Positions 1 to 10,112 are shown, counted from the stretch's first letter. The stretch: DNA of 52,479 nucleotides from Actinomycetota bacterium (GCA_030123765.1 JASJXX010000007.1:1-52479), one strand, 5' to 3'. The notes: generated by a model from the letters alone, not told the origin. Numbers and translations are program-made.

Positions 1-3000
1 CTAAGAACACCCTTTGGAGTCGCCGCAGTTGAGACAGCGGTAGCACGAGCCGTTGCGCACCGTGATGTGGCCGCATGTGTCACAGAGCGGCGCGTCACCC
101 ATCTTGTCGGCGAGCATGGCCTGCACCGCGGCAGTCTGGGCCTCCTGGGCCGATCCGACCGCAGCTGGCGCTCCAGCCCCAGCGAGCGGCACCCGGGCGG
201 CCGTCATCGCCTGTGCTGGTGCACTGTCGGCGAATCGCGCGGCACGGACCTGCGCATCGACGTCCTGCTCCGTGACCGCGTCAGCGAGGTCAAGCTGGAG
301 ACCGGCGTCGACCGCGGCGCCTTTCGGTGGCTCCGGCAGGTCGCCAAGGCGCTCCGGGGGAACCTGTGCCAACTCGTCCCTGTGCAGGTACTCGATGCCC
401 AACGCGCGGAACACATAGTCGATAATCGAGTTCGACATCTTGATGTTCGGATGCCCCTCCACGATCCCGCGTGGCTCGAACGTCTGGAACGTGAACGTGT
501 CCACGTACTCCTCAAGCGGCACACCGTACTGGAGCCCCTTGCTCACCGCGATGGCGAAACAACCGAGGATTCCACGAAGCGTCGCACCCTCCTTGGCGAG
601 GTCGAGGAAGATCTCGCCAAGCGTCCCATCTTCGTACTCGCCCGTGCGCAGGAACACCTTGTGACCGCCGATCCGAGCTTCCTGGGTGTAACCGACGCGC
701 CGTGCAGGGAGCAGGAACCGCGGGCGGGGCATCGACGCGTACGCCTCGGAGGGAGACATGCCCGGCTCGTACAGCCCGGAGAAGATGTCGACCTCGCGTT
801 GGATCGCAGCGGTCACCTCGCCAGAGTCCTCATCCGAGACCCCTTCGTCCGAGGTAGAAGACAGCGGCTGCGAAGCTTTTGACCCGTCGCGGTAGAGCGC
901 CATCGCCTTGAGCCCCAGCTCCCATGACATCTTGTAGGACTCTTCGATGTCTTCCACCGTCGCCTCGTTCGGCATGTTGATGGTCTTGCTGATAGCTCCA
1001 GAGATGAACGGTTGGGCTGCCGCCATCATGAGGATGTGGCCCGTGTGGTGGATGTACCGCTCGCCGTACTTGCCATTCCTGTTCGCCGTGTCGAATATCG
1101 CGAGATGTGCGTCACGAAGTCCTGGCGCCCCCTCGATGGCCTGGCGGCCACAGATGATGACGTTGGCCTCCGCGATCTCAAAATCGGTGAATCCGAGAGC
1201 GGAGAGCATGTTGAACCCGAGGCCGTTGTATTCCTCCACAGTGAACCCGAGGCGTTGCATCGTCTCCTCGCCGAGCGTCCACTGGTTGAAAGCAAAACCG
1301 ATCTCGAAGACGCCTGGCAGCACCGCTTCAATCTTGGCGATGTCCTCGTCGTTGAGGCCCTTCGCCTGGAGCGTTGCAACGTTGACGTGCGGGGCCCCCT
1401 TGAGGCTCATTGTTCCAATGACGTACTTGATGATCCGGGTGACCTGTTCCTCGTTGTAGCCGAGGCGGACGAGCGCCGGAGCGACAGACTGGTTCGCGAT
1501 CTTGAAATAGCCACCGCCGGCGAGCTTCTTGAACTTCACAAGGGCGAAGTCCGGCTCAACACCGGTCGTGTCACAATCCATCAAGAGGCCGATTGTTCCT
1601 GTAGGCGCGAGCACCGTGGCTTGCGCGTTGCGGTAGCCGTGCTCCTCGCCGAGGCTGATCGCTGTGTCCCACGCGTCATGTGCTGCGGCGAGCATGTCCG
1701 GTGGGCACACGTCCTGATCGATGCCGACCACGGTGTGACCGATCGCTTCGTACTCGGACTGGTCTGCACCGTACGCAGCGTTGCGGTGGTTGCGCATGAC
1801 GCGCAGCATCGAGTCTGCATTCTCGGGGTACAACGGGAACGGGCCGACCACCGACGCCATCTCCGCTGAGGTGGCGTAGGAGTGGCCCGTGAGGACTGCG
1901 GTGAGTGCTCCAGCGATGGCGCGGCCTTCGTCGGAGTCGTACGCGATGCCCATCCGCATGAGAATGGAACCGAGGTTGGCGTATCCGAGCCCGAGAGTGC
2001 GGTAGTCGTAGGAACCTCTGGCGATCTCCATTGAGGGGAAGTGCGCCATGGTTACCGAGATCTCAAGCACCATCGTCCAGAGACGGATCGCGTAGCGGTA
2101 GGCCTCGATGTCAAAGCCGCCTGTTGCGTCGTTGTAGAACGTGCCCAGGTTCAGCGACGCGAGGTTGCACGCTGTGTTGTCCAAAAACATATATTCGCTA
2201 CAGGGGTTAGACGCCCGGATCTGACCGCCGGCAGGTGAGGTGTGCCACTCGTTGATCGTTGTGTGGAACTGCACGCCGGGGTCTGCAGACGCCCATGCTG
2301 CCAGCGCTATCTCGTGCCAGAGCTCCCGTGCCTTGACGGTCTTCATCGTCGCACCATCTGTCCTGCGGGTGAGGTTCCAGTCCTCGTCGTTCATCACGGC
2401 GTCAACGAAGTCGTTCGACATGCGAACCGTGTTGTTCGAGTTCTGGCCAGACACTGTGGCGTAGGCGTCGCCGTTGAAGTCAGATGAGTAGCCCGCGGCG
2501 ATGAGCGCCCGGACTTTCTCCTCTTCGACGACCTTCCAGTTGACGAACGTCTGGATGTCAGGGTGGTCGACGTCAAGGATCACCATCTTCGCCGCGCGCC
2601 GGGTCGTTCCACCGGACTTGATCGCGCCGGCGGCCCGGTCTCCGACCTTGAGGAAGGACATCAGGCCTGAGGACTTCCCTCCCCCAGAGAGGGGCTCGCC
2701 TTCGGCTCGAAGGTTCGAGAAGTTGGTGCCGGTACCGGATCCGAACTTGAAGAGGCGAGCTTCCCTGACCCAGAGATCCATGATCCCCCCGGCGTTCACC
2801 AGGTCATCATCAACAGACTGGATGAAGCAGGCGTGCGGTGAGGGACGGCTGTATGAGTCGGGGGAGGGGGTGAGCTCGTCGGAATCGGGCTCAACAAACC
2901 AGAAGCCCTGCTCAGGACCCGTGATGCCGTAGCGGTGGTGGAGGCCGGTGTTGAACCACTGGGGGGAGTTCGGTGCAGCCATCTGGTGCAGGAGCATGAA

Positions 3001-3387
3001 CGCGATCTCGTCCTCGAATGTCTGGGCGTCGTCCGGTGATGCGAAGTACCCGTGTTCCTCTCCCCACCACCTCCAGGTCGCAGCGAGCCGATCGATTACC
3101 TGGCGAGCGGAACGTTCAGGACCGAGCACGGGGTCGCCGCCCTCATCCAAGAGTTGGTTCCCCGATTCGTCGACCTGGGGGACACCGGCTTTGCGAAAGT
3201 ACTTCGACACCATGATGTCAGCGGCGATCTGTGACCAAGCAGCGGGGATCTCAGCATCTTCCATCTCAAAGACGACTGATCCGTCGGGATTCGTGATGCG
3301 AGAGTCGCGTCTCGACCACTCGACCGAGTCGTAGGGGCTGACGCCCTCAGTGGTGAACCGTCTCTCAATCCTGAGGCCTGCTGCCAT
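1..3387 (-). CDS. nrdJ: Adenosylcobalamin-dependent (class II) ribonucleoside-diphosphate reductase
   Basis: Class II RNR motifs (NPCSEYMFLDNTACNLASLNL, APTGTIGLLMDCDTTGVEPDFALVKFKKLAGGG) and C-terminal Cys motif CDTCGHITVRNGSCYRCLNCGDSKGCS. Start set at MAAGLRIERRF, which is preceded by GGGAGGG; the ORF track start is further upstream. Confidence 0.95.
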   Translation of the reverse strand: MAAGLRIERRFTTEGVSPYDSVEWSRRDSRITNPDGSVVFEMEDAEIPAAWSQIAADIMVSKYFRKAGVPQVDESGNQLLDEGGDPVLGPERSARQVIDRLAATWRWWGEEHGYFASPDDAQTFEDEIAFMLLHQMAAPNSPQWFNTGLHHRYGITGPEQGFWFVEPDSDELTPSPDSYSRPSPHACFIQSVDDDLVNAGGIMDLWVREARLFKFGSGTGTNFSNLRAEGEPLSGGGKSSGLMSFLKVGDRAAGAIKSGGTTRRAAKMVILDVDHPDIQTFVNWKVVEEEKVRALIAAGYSSDFNGDAYATVSGQNSNNTVRMSNDFVDAVMNDEDWNLTRRTDGATMKTVKARELWHEIALAAWASADPGVQFHTTINEWHTSPAGGQIRASNPCSEYMFLDNTACNLASLNLGTFYNDATGGFDIEAYRYAIRLWTMVLEISVTMAHFPSMEIARGSYDYRTLGLGYANLGSILMRMGIAYDSDEGRAIAGALTAVLTGHSYATSAEMASVVGPFPLYPENADSMLRVMRNHRNAAYGADQSEYEAIGHTVVGIDQDVCPPDMLAAAHDAWDTAISLGEEHGYRNAQATVLAPTGTIGLLMDCDTTGVEPDFALVKFKKLAGGGYFKIANQSVAPALVRLGYNEEQVTRIIKYVIGTMSLKGAPHVNVATLQAKGLNDEDIAKIEAVLPGVFEIGFAFNQWTLGEETMQRLGFTVEEYNGLGFNMLSALGFTDFEIAEANVIICGRQAIEGAPGLRDAHLAIFDTANRNGKYGERYIHHTGHILMMAAAQPFISGAISKTINMPNEATVEDIEESYKMSWELGLKAMALYRDGSKASQPLSSTSDEGVSDEDSGEVTAAIQREVDIFSGLYEPGMSPSEAYASMPRPRFLLPARRVGYTQEARIGGHKVFLRTGEYEDGTLGEIFLDLAKEGATLRGILGCFAIAVSKGLQYGVPLEEYVDTFTFQTFEPRGIVEGHPNIKMSNSIIDYVFRALGIEYLHRDELAQVPPERLGDLPEPPKGAAVDAGLQLDLADAVTEQDVDAQVRAARFADSAPAQAMTAARVPLAGAGAPAAVGSAQEAQTAAVQAMLADKMGDAPLCDTCGHITVRNGSCYRCLNCGDSKGCS

Positions 3388-3428
3388 ACGTTGCCCTCCC
3401 TGGGCGGTGTGCCACCTAACCGGTGGCG

Positions 3429-3449
3429 ATATCCACAAACTTATCCACA
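3429..3449 (+). promoter_or_regulatory. DnaA-box-like sites upstream of nrdJ (ATATCCACA 3429-3437; TTATCCACA 3441-3449)
   Basis: 3441-3449 matches the consensus DnaA box TTATCCACA exactly; 3429-3437 differs at one position. Confidence 0.5.
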
Positions 3450-3450
3450 A

Positions 3451-3499
3451 CCACAACATGTAGTACTGCGAGTGCTTATGGACCCACTATATGTTGCGT
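3451..3499 (-). promoter_or_regulatory. Tandem NrdR-box-like palindromes upstream of nrdJ
   Basis: CCACAACATGTAGTAC (3451-3466) and CCACTATATGTTGCGT (3484-3499), compared by eye with acaCwAtATaTwGtgt. Centres are 33 bp apart, close to three helical turns. Confidence 0.6.
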
Positions 3500-3663
3500 G
3501 GACACATAAGTGTAATTACATCTGTGTCACTCGTCAACCATCTTCTGAGTGCCGGTCAAGATAGCTGATTCAGGGGAAGCTGACGCATTTCTAGCGGAGT
3601 GGAGTGACACATTGCCAACTAAGGGGCAACCGTGTTTTCGCGATGTTCAGCTCTTTTCGCGAC

Positions 3664-5109
3664 CTACGAGAGCTCACCCTCCTTCGATGAGGGCGAACCC
3701 GCCGCCCTCATCCTCAGAGTCGTACGGACACTCTCGATATCTGTGGGGCAGGTCTTGGATGCCTTCCAGTAGCACCAACCTGTGGGGAGGAAGAAGAACT
3801 GGAAGAGCGAGAGGCCCAACGCGAGGTTGAAGGGTGGTGGGAGGGTCGTGCGCATCAGATCCGCTGTCACGGCCGTTAAGCCTGATCCTGTCGACCTCCC
3901 GATCCCGTTGACGAAGTTGCCTACGCCGAACACGGTGCCGCGGTGTTCGGGGAGGTTCACATCAGAGATCAGGGCGAACCAGTTCGGCGAGTCAGCGGAC
4001 GTGAGGGCGAGAGCGATGAGAGCTGAGACGAAGGCGAGTGTGACCCACGGGTTCGTGGCGACGGCCCTCAGCACCTCAGGGATGAAGGTGGCAGTGCCCG
4101 CCCCGTCGGTTATCTCAAGTCCTTTCAGCGGCGTCCAGAAGAAGATGAGGAAGAACGGGATGGCTCCCAGAATGCCGAACGACGACACGTACGCGCGGCC
4201 CGCCAGGTTCCGGCGCTGCCAGCGATCACCGACGTGGCCGAAGAGGATGGAGAAGAGCGCGCCGATCGTGAAGAGCGCTGCAAAGAGTCCGCCGACCTGC
4301 TGAGCAGTTGCTTGCGAGTACCCCTCCGCGATCACTTTCTCCTGGTAAAGCAGAGGCACCCATATGAGGGATCCGTAGGCGACCTGTGCGGTGAGGCCCT
4401 GTAGGACGAGCCACTTGTTCGTCTTTACTCGACCGATTCCGGCGAGCTGCTGACGGTTGATCTTGTAGCTGTATGTCGCACCGCTCGCGTAGAGGGATTT
4501 GAGCTCTGGCTCCTTGTAGCCCCGGGGGGCATCAAAGGTGGTCAGGAACAGGAGCGAGAACACGAACCCTGCTCCAGCGAGAATGAAGAACGGCGGTGCG
4601 TGGTTGTGCGCGCCGACTTGAGACGCGAGCAGGCTGCCGATGAGCGATCCGATTCCCTGGCTCAGGCCCCAGAAGGACATTGCCAGGCCCCGCCGCTTGG
4701 GTGCGATGAAGTCTGAGATCACGGAGAAGCCGACGGACGCGATGGAGCCGAGCCCGATGCCTGCGACCACCTGAAGTCCGAAGAGCGGCCAGTACGACGT
4801 GGCGATACCTGACAGTCCGACTGCCGCTGCCCAGATGACCGTTCCTCCCAGCAGGAGCTTCTTGCGGTCCCGGGAGTCAGCGAGGTAGCCCCACACGACG
4901 GCGGTTATAGCCGTGACCAGTACCTGTGCCCCGGTGAGAAGGCCGATCGCAGCGGTGCTCACACCGAACGTGTCGCGCAGCTGAGGCACCATCGAAGGGA
5001 TGAGAGCGATGGCCGCGTTGTCGAGTGATGCGAGGATGACAAACACAACGATCGTGTAGATCACGTGGGCGCGACTCCCCCTCCATGTTCGGCCCGCCGT
5101 GATTGTCAT
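3664..5109 (-). CDS. MFS transporter (Spinster-like)
   Basis: About 12 hydrophobic segments; MFS loop motif GYLADSRDRKKLLLGG. Confidence 0.85.
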   Translation of the reverse strand: MTITAGRTWRGSRAHVIYTIVVFVILASLDNAAIALIPSMVPQLRDTFGVSTAAIGLLTGAQVLVTAITAVVWGYLADSRDRKKLLLGGTVIWAAAVGLSGIATSYWPLFGLQVVAGIGLGSIASVGFSVISDFIAPKRRGLAMSFWGLSQGIGSLIGSLLASQVGAHNHAPPFFILAGAGFVFSLLFLTTFDAPRGYKEPELKSLYASGATYSYKINRQQLAGIGRVKTNKWLVLQGLTAQVAYGSLIWVPLLYQEKVIAEGYSQATAQQVGGLFAALFTIGALFSILFGHVGDRWQRRNLAGRAYVSSFGILGAIPFFLIFFWTPLKGLEITDGAGTATFIPEVLRAVATNPWVTLAFVSALIALALTSADSPNWFALISDVNLPEHRGTVFGVGNFVNGIGRSTGSGLTAVTADLMRTTLPPPFNLALGLSLFQFFFLPTGWCYWKASKTCPTDIESVRTTLRMRAAGSPSSKEGELS

Positions 5110-5211
5110 GCCCGTATCGTCGCAGCGACCGCGTCGCTACGTGCTCGCTAGCGTGTGTGTGATCGTCTCCGCGGGAGAAGCTGACTCTTCGCTCATAGCT
5201 AGTCTCGCTGT

Positions 5212-7032
5212 ATGACCAACCGTGCTCCGCTCCCGACTGCCGTCTGGGTGCCGGATGCCGACACGGTCGACCACTCGCACGTCATGCGCATCATGCGCCG
5301 TCTCGACATCGACTCTTACGATGCTCTCCACAGATGGTCGGTCGCGGATCCTGACGAGTTCTGGGGGATGGTCGTCGCTGAACTTGACATCGTTTTTCAC
5401 CACAGGCCAACGTCGATCCGTGGCAGCGACGACGCTGCAGCGCCTGACTGGTTGCCCGGGGCGTCGTTCAATATCGTGCGGTCCTGTCTCGACCATGATC
5501 CAGCGTCCGTCGCCATCGTCGCTGGCTCACAGGGATCAATTCGCGAGATCACGGTGGGTGAGCTGACCGCTGACGTCGCTGCCTTCGCAGATGGCTTCAA
5601 GCGCGCCGGATTCACTGAGGGTGACGGAGTGGCGATCGTGATGCCGATGACGGCGGAGGCGGTTGTCGCGTATCTCGGCATCATCGCGGCAGGCGGAGTG
5701 GTCATCTCGATAGCCGACTCGTTCGTATCTGGAGAGATCGCGACCAGAATCGGGATCACCTCCCCGGTCGCAGTTATTACCCAGGATGAGGCCGTGCGCC
5801 TCGGGCGGGTGATCCCGATGTACGACAAGTGCGTCGGGGCCGGGTCCCCTCGCTGCATCGTGGTGGAGACCGGAGCAGGCGTCTCGTTGCGGGAGGGCGA
5901 TGTCACCTGGCAAGACTTCTTGAGTGAGGGAGCAGTATTTGATCCGGTGAATCGACCGGCATCCGCGCATACGAACATTCTCTTCTCCTCCGGTACGACG
6001 GGTGAGCCGAAGGCGATCCCCTGGACGCAGTCGACGCCGATCAAGGCGGCGATGGACGGCCGGTTCCACCAGGACATACACCGGGGAGACGTCGTGGCAT
6101 GGCCGACGAACCTCGGCTGGATGATGGGGCCATGGCTCCTCTACGCGGCGCTGCTCAACGAGGCGGCGATTGCGTTGTATGACGACGCTCCTACTACTCA
6201 AGGGTTCGTTCGATTCGTTGAGGACGCCGGCGTCACGATGCTCGGCGTGGTCCCCTCCATCGTGGCGTCGTGGCGAACGTCCGGGATCCTCAGTTCCGGT
6301 GACTGGACGACGGTCAGGGTGCTCTCATCGACGGGTGAGGCATCGAACGCTGACGATTACACGTGGCTCATGAACACCGCAGGAGGCGTGCCCGTCATCG
6401 AGATCTGCGGCGGAACCGAGATCGGTGGCGGCTACCTCACCGGGACCGTGTTGCAGCCTGCTGTGGCCTCGCGCTTCACGACGCCCACCCTCGGAATCGA
6501 CCTGGTGCTGATGGACGAGTCAGGGACGCCGTGCGATGAGGGCGAGGCGTTCCTCGTCCCGCCCTCGATGGGACTCTCGACCGAGCTGCTGAACGGTGAC
6601 CATCGTGCCGTCTACTTTGACGGCTTGCCCGAGTATCAACGTCCGCTGCGCCGTCACGGAGACCGGTTCGTGCGCGAGGCTGAAGACGTGTACCGGGCCC
6701 TTGGCCGGGTCGACGACACGATGAACCTCGGTGGCATCAAGGTCTCTGCGGCAGACATCGAAGGAGCGATCGGCACGCTCGAGGGTGTGCGGGAGGTGGC
6801 AGCGGTGGCAGTGCCGCCATCGGGCGGCGGACCAGACCGGCTCATCGTGTTCGCTGTGCCGATCGACACCGCGCCGGATACCGGTGTGCTTCGCGACGAG
6901 ATGCAGGCGAGGATCAGGGAGAACCTCAACCCGCTCTTCAGAGTGCACGAGGTCGTGCTCATCGACGCACTGCCGCGTACGGCATCTATGAAGGTGATGC
7001 GACGCTCACTTCGCGTCAGCTACGCCGAGTGA
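5212..7032 (+). CDS. AMP-binding acyl-CoA synthetase / ligase
   Basis: ILFSSGTTGEPKAIPWT (A3), EICGGTEIGGGYL (A5), C-terminal GRVDDTMNLGGIKVSAADIE and late Lys context ASMKVMRR. Confidence 0.85.
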   Translation: MTNRAPLPTAVWVPDADTVDHSHVMRIMRRLDIDSYDALHRWSVADPDEFWGMVVAELDIVFHHRPTSIRGSDDAAAPDWLPGASFNIVRSCLDHDPASVAIVAGSQGSIREITVGELTADVAAFADGFKRAGFTEGDGVAIVMPMTAEAVVAYLGIIAAGGVVISIADSFVSGEIATRIGITSPVAVITQDEAVRLGRVIPMYDKCVGAGSPRCIVVETGAGVSLREGDVTWQDFLSEGAVFDPVNRPASAHTNILFSSGTTGEPKAIPWTQSTPIKAAMDGRFHQDIHRGDVVAWPTNLGWMMGPWLLYAALLNEAAIALYDDAPTTQGFVRFVEDAGVTMLGVVPSIVASWRTSGILSSGDWTTVRVLSSTGEASNADDYTWLMNTAGGVPVIEICGGTEIGGGYLTGTVLQPAVASRFTTPTLGIDLVLMDESGTPCDEGEAFLVPPSMGLSTELLNGDHRAVYFDGLPEYQRPLRRHGDRFVREAEDVYRALGRVDDTMNLGGIKVSAADIEGAIGTLEGVREVAAVAVPPSGGGPDRLIVFAVPIDTAPDTGVLRDEMQARIRENLNPLFRVHEVVLIDALPRTASMKVMRRSLRVSYAE

Positions 7033-7102
7033 TCTCCCGCGCTTCGGCTGGCGATCGCCAACTGGCTCGTATCATCGGCTGGAGCGATCGAGGAGGTCCC
7101 TG

Positions 7103-7990
7103 ATGGGGGTCGATGCGGCGTACGAGGCTTTGCGAGAACGTGTCAGAGGGTTGACCGGTGTCGTCATGATCATCGGCGGATCTGAGGTAGGCAAGACCAC
7201 CCTTGCCCAGATGCTACTGCGCGATGCGGTTGAGGGTGGCCGTACGGTGGCGTACGTCGACGGCGATCTCGCGGCAGCCACCGTCGGCCCTGTCGGATGT
7301 ATCGGGATGAAGGTCCTCTCCACCGTCGGTGACTGTGAGACGCTCTCTACCCCCGATGAGTTGAGGTTCGTTGGCGCGATCGAGCCGAGCGGTGTCGTGC
7401 TGCCTCATGTTGTGGGGGTGGCCGCCCTTGTCGGTATTGCCAAGGAGAGGGCCGACCTCGTGATCTGTGACACGACGGGAGTCATCACGGGGGTCGTTGG
7501 GCAGACCCTCAAATATCACCTTGTCGAACTCGTGCATCCTGAGTTCATCATTGCTATCAGACAGGGACAAGAACTTGATCCCGTCATTGCGATGCTACGC
7601 AGGTTCCTCTCCGCGCGCGTCGCTGAAGTTGAGCCACCCGATGATCTGGTTCCTGCTTCTCCGACCGATCGGCAGGACGCCAGAGCGGTCGCGTTGCGCA
7701 AGGACATTGGTGATGATCCACCGAGATGGCGGGTGCAGACGACCGTGTTCGCCCCGACCCTCCCCGATGGATTCGATGTCAGCAGACTCGATGCCATGCT
7801 CGTGGGGGTGCAGGATGAACGCGGGAGATGCCTGGGGCTTGGTGTGCTTGAACACACCGACGGGACGGTGAGTGTGGCAACAAGGTACGGTGACGAGATG
7901 CGCGGTCTGAGGCTCGGGTCGATCAGAGTCGATCTCGACACCTTCGCTACTAGCCGGGTCCGCCTGCGCGAGCTGATCTTTGGAGTCTGA
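7103..7990 (+). CDS. Clp1/Grc3/Nol9-like polynucleotide 5'-kinase family P-loop protein
   Basis: Walker A GGSEVGKTT; YVDGDLAAATVGPVGCIGM (like DxDxGQxxxGPPGxIGL); LVICDTTGVITGVVGQTLKYHLVELVHPEFIIAI. Preceded by GAGGAGGT. Confidence 0.7.
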   Translation: MGVDAAYEALRERVRGLTGVVMIIGGSEVGKTTLAQMLLRDAVEGGRTVAYVDGDLAAATVGPVGCIGMKVLSTVGDCETLSTPDELRFVGAIEPSGVVLPHVVGVAALVGIAKERADLVICDTTGVITGVVGQTLKYHLVELVHPEFIIAIRQGQELDPVIAMLRRFLSARVAEVEPPDDLVPASPTDRQDARAVALRKDIGDDPPRWRVQTTVFAPTLPDGFDVSRLDAMLVGVQDERGRCLGLGVLEHTDGTVSVATRYGDEMRGLRLGSIRVDLDTFATSRVRLRELIFGV

Positions 7991-8033
7991 CTCGCACGAC
8001 CGGCCGAGCTGGTCCATAGCCGCTTCCGGGCTG

Positions 8034-8576
8034 TCAGACGTCAGAACTCAGCGCCCTGTCCTTACTCATCACCGCGAAACCCGCGTCGAGATCGCGAACG
8101 GTCATGATTCGTCGACCTGGCTGAATCGCTCCCTTTACATCACCGACAGAGAGGCCGAGCGCCTTCCACGCAAGAGCGTGCCCTTCAAGGGAGTCCTCCG
8201 TTGTAACCGCAATCCCGTAGATCGAGGCCTGCCGAACGGGTGACTCGACCACTTCGATTACGGGGCCACAGCGAAAGAACGCCGCCGGACGGCCCTGCAC
8301 CCTCATCTTGAGCCGCGGCACATCCCCAATGCGGTCGAAGGTGGTGATCGCCGCGTTCAGGTCGGGGACGAGAAGTACGACGTGGTCGAGGGCGAAGCCA
8401 GCAACCTCCGTGCCTGCCGGTGCTACCGTCGTGTGCACAGGGAATGCTGGCGCCGAAGGCTCCCACCCCCATTTCGGGTCGCCGGTCATGAGCACGACGT
8501 CGCCGAGTTTCGGGTTCTCCGGCCAATTGAAGATGGTCCAATCAATGGGGAGTTGTACGGCGGTGAGTCGGCTCAT
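8034..8576 (-). CDS. VOC/glyoxalase-fold protein
   Basis: FALDHVVLLVPDLNAAITTFDRI...RLKMRVQGRPAAFFRCGPVIEVVES. Confidence 0.75.
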   Translation of the reverse strand: MSRLTAVQLPIDWTIFNWPENPKLGDVVLMTGDPKWGWEPSAPAFPVHTTVAPAGTEVAGFALDHVVLLVPDLNAAITTFDRIGDVPRLKMRVQGRPAAFFRCGPVIEVVESPVRQASIYGIAVTTEDSLEGHALAWKALGLSVGDVKGAIQPGRRIMTVRDLDAGFAVMSKDRALSSDV

Positions 8577-8802
8577 GGATTACACCCTAGGGAGGATGAA
8601 GGCCCGACGAACCCTCGTCGTGTTGCCCCGCACTTCCCCGAACGAGGTACTTCGACGTTGGCACATCGGGCCTTCTCTTCGCAACATACGACACGGGTGA
8701 CGTGACATCAAGAGGTCCGATCCATGGAGTTCTCCCACCCGCTGGCTGACCAACGCGCGCAACTGGCCGCAATCGTCCTCATCTCGGCATCGCGTCGCTC
8801 AC

Positions 8803-8858
8803 TTCTCCACATATCCACAGCTATCCACAGGTGCTTGTGCACAACCTCTTGTGCGCAA
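8803..8858. promoter_or_regulatory. DnaA-box-like cluster plus paired TTGTGCRCAA dyads
   Basis: TTCTCCACA (8803), ATATCCACA (8811), CTATCCACA (8821), TTGTGCACAA (8835-8844), TTGTGCGCAA (8849-8858), within about 300 bp of apparent non-coding DNA. Confidence 0.4.
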
Positions 8859-8882
8859 GTTCCCCACCACAATGTTTCGCGG

Positions 8883-10112
8883 TTAGGCGGTGATGCCCTC
8901 GTAGAGCTCAAGGAGGCGAGTTGCGGTGGCATCCCATGAGAAACGCTGACTGAACGCGACGGCGCCGTCTGAGAGCCGGTGAGCGAACGATGGATAGTCG
9001 AGGATGGCGGCCACGGCGGCAGCGAACGCCTTTGGATCGTGGTCGTCGACGAGCAGGCCAGACTCGGATGCACTGACGACGTAAGGGAGGCCGCCGGTGT
9101 TGGACGCGACGACCGGAGTGCCACACGCCTGGGCCTCCGCGGCCACGAGCCCGAACGACTCGCTTCGGGAGGGGACGATGAGCACGTCTGCTGCGCGATA
9201 GTGGTCGGCGAGAACGGAGTGGGGTTGGGGATCGAAGAACCTGACGTGGTCCGAGAGGTCATGCCGGGCGATGATCTCGTGACACTCGACCAATTCGGCA
9301 GCGCCGTGCGTTCCGCTTGCACCGCCTACGACGTGGAGCCGTACGTCACCAGCGTCGCGCCCTCGGGAAGAGAGGAGTTCAGCGATCGTGTGAAGAGCGA
9401 CGTCGGTGCCCTTATGGGCCTGAATGCGACCGACGAAGAGAACGATCTTCTCATCTGAGAACCCGAGCTTTCTCCGAGCATCGGCTGTGTTGCCGCGTTG
9501 AAACACGTCATGGTCTACACCAGGTGGCGAGATGCAGAGCTGCTCCGGGGCTGCGCCGTAATGCTCGAGCAAGTCGTCGAACTCGAACGGCGTCGACGCC
9601 ACCACACAGTCGGAGTTCCGGATGATTTCTGCCTCGGTGAGGAGTCGCTCCGTGCTCGAGATCGCCTCATCCTTGCGGCGGGCCGCGTCCTTGACCCTCC
9701 CAAGGGTGTGGAACGAGTTGGCGAGGGGGATGCCGAGCTCATCCTTCATCCGTACCCCGGTCCTGCCCGACAGCCAGTAGTGGGCGTGAACCAGGTCGTA
9801 GGTGTGGCCCCTCGCCTGGATCCAGTCGATCACGCCACTGGAGAACGCAGCGACGTGTGCGGGCATGTCGTCGATCTTGAGTTTCGACGCTGGCCCGGCA
9901 TCGATGTGGACTACCCGGTAGCCCGAGACGATCTCGCTCACGGGGGGGAGGCCAGGGTCAGCGGTCCTCGTGAAGACGGTCACGTCGATGCCGCGTCCTG
10001 CCATTGTCCGCGACAGCCGGTCGAGGTACACGTTCATCCCCCCCGCATCGCCGGTACCCGGCTGGAGCAGCGGAGAGGAGTGCATGGAGATGTATGCCAC
10101 GCTTGTGATCAC
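8883..10112 (-). CDS. mshA: D-inositol-3-phosphate glycosyltransferase-like GT4 protein (mycothiol biosynthesis)
   Basis: N-terminus ISMHSSPLLQPGTGDAGGMNVYLDRLSR matches the MshA signature; ESFGLVAAEAQACGTPVVASNTGGLPYVV is a GT4 motif. Confidence 0.8.
   Translation of the reverse strand: MITSVAYISMHSSPLLQPGTGDAGGMNVYLDRLSRTMAGRGIDVTVFTRTADPGLPPVSEIVSGYRVVHIDAGPASKLKIDDMPAHVAAFSSGVIDWIQARGHTYDLVHAHYWLSGRTGVRMKDELGIPLANSFHTLGRVKDAARRKDEAISSTERLLTEAEIIRNSDCVVASTPFEFDDLLEHYGAAPEQLCISPPGVDHDVFQRGNTADARRKLGFSDEKIVLFVGRIQAHKGTDVALHTIAELLSSRGRDAGDVRLHVVGGASGTHGAAELVECHEIIARHDLSDHVRFFDPQPHSVLADHYRAADVLIVPSRSESFGLVAAEAQACGTPVVASNTGGLPYVVSASESGLLVDDHDPKAFAAAVAAILDYPSFAHRLSDGAVAFSQRFSWDATATRLLELYEGITA

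Noticed and set aside
67-882. Plus-strand ORFs opposite nrdJ (also 1012-1869, 2501-2932)
   Set aside because: Shadow frames of a strongly supported nrdJ; no recognisable domain.
3388-3548. Cobalamin riboswitch upstream of nrdJ
   Set aside because: No B12-box-like sequence or suitable length seen; NrdR/DnaA-like sites explain the conserved-looking parts better.
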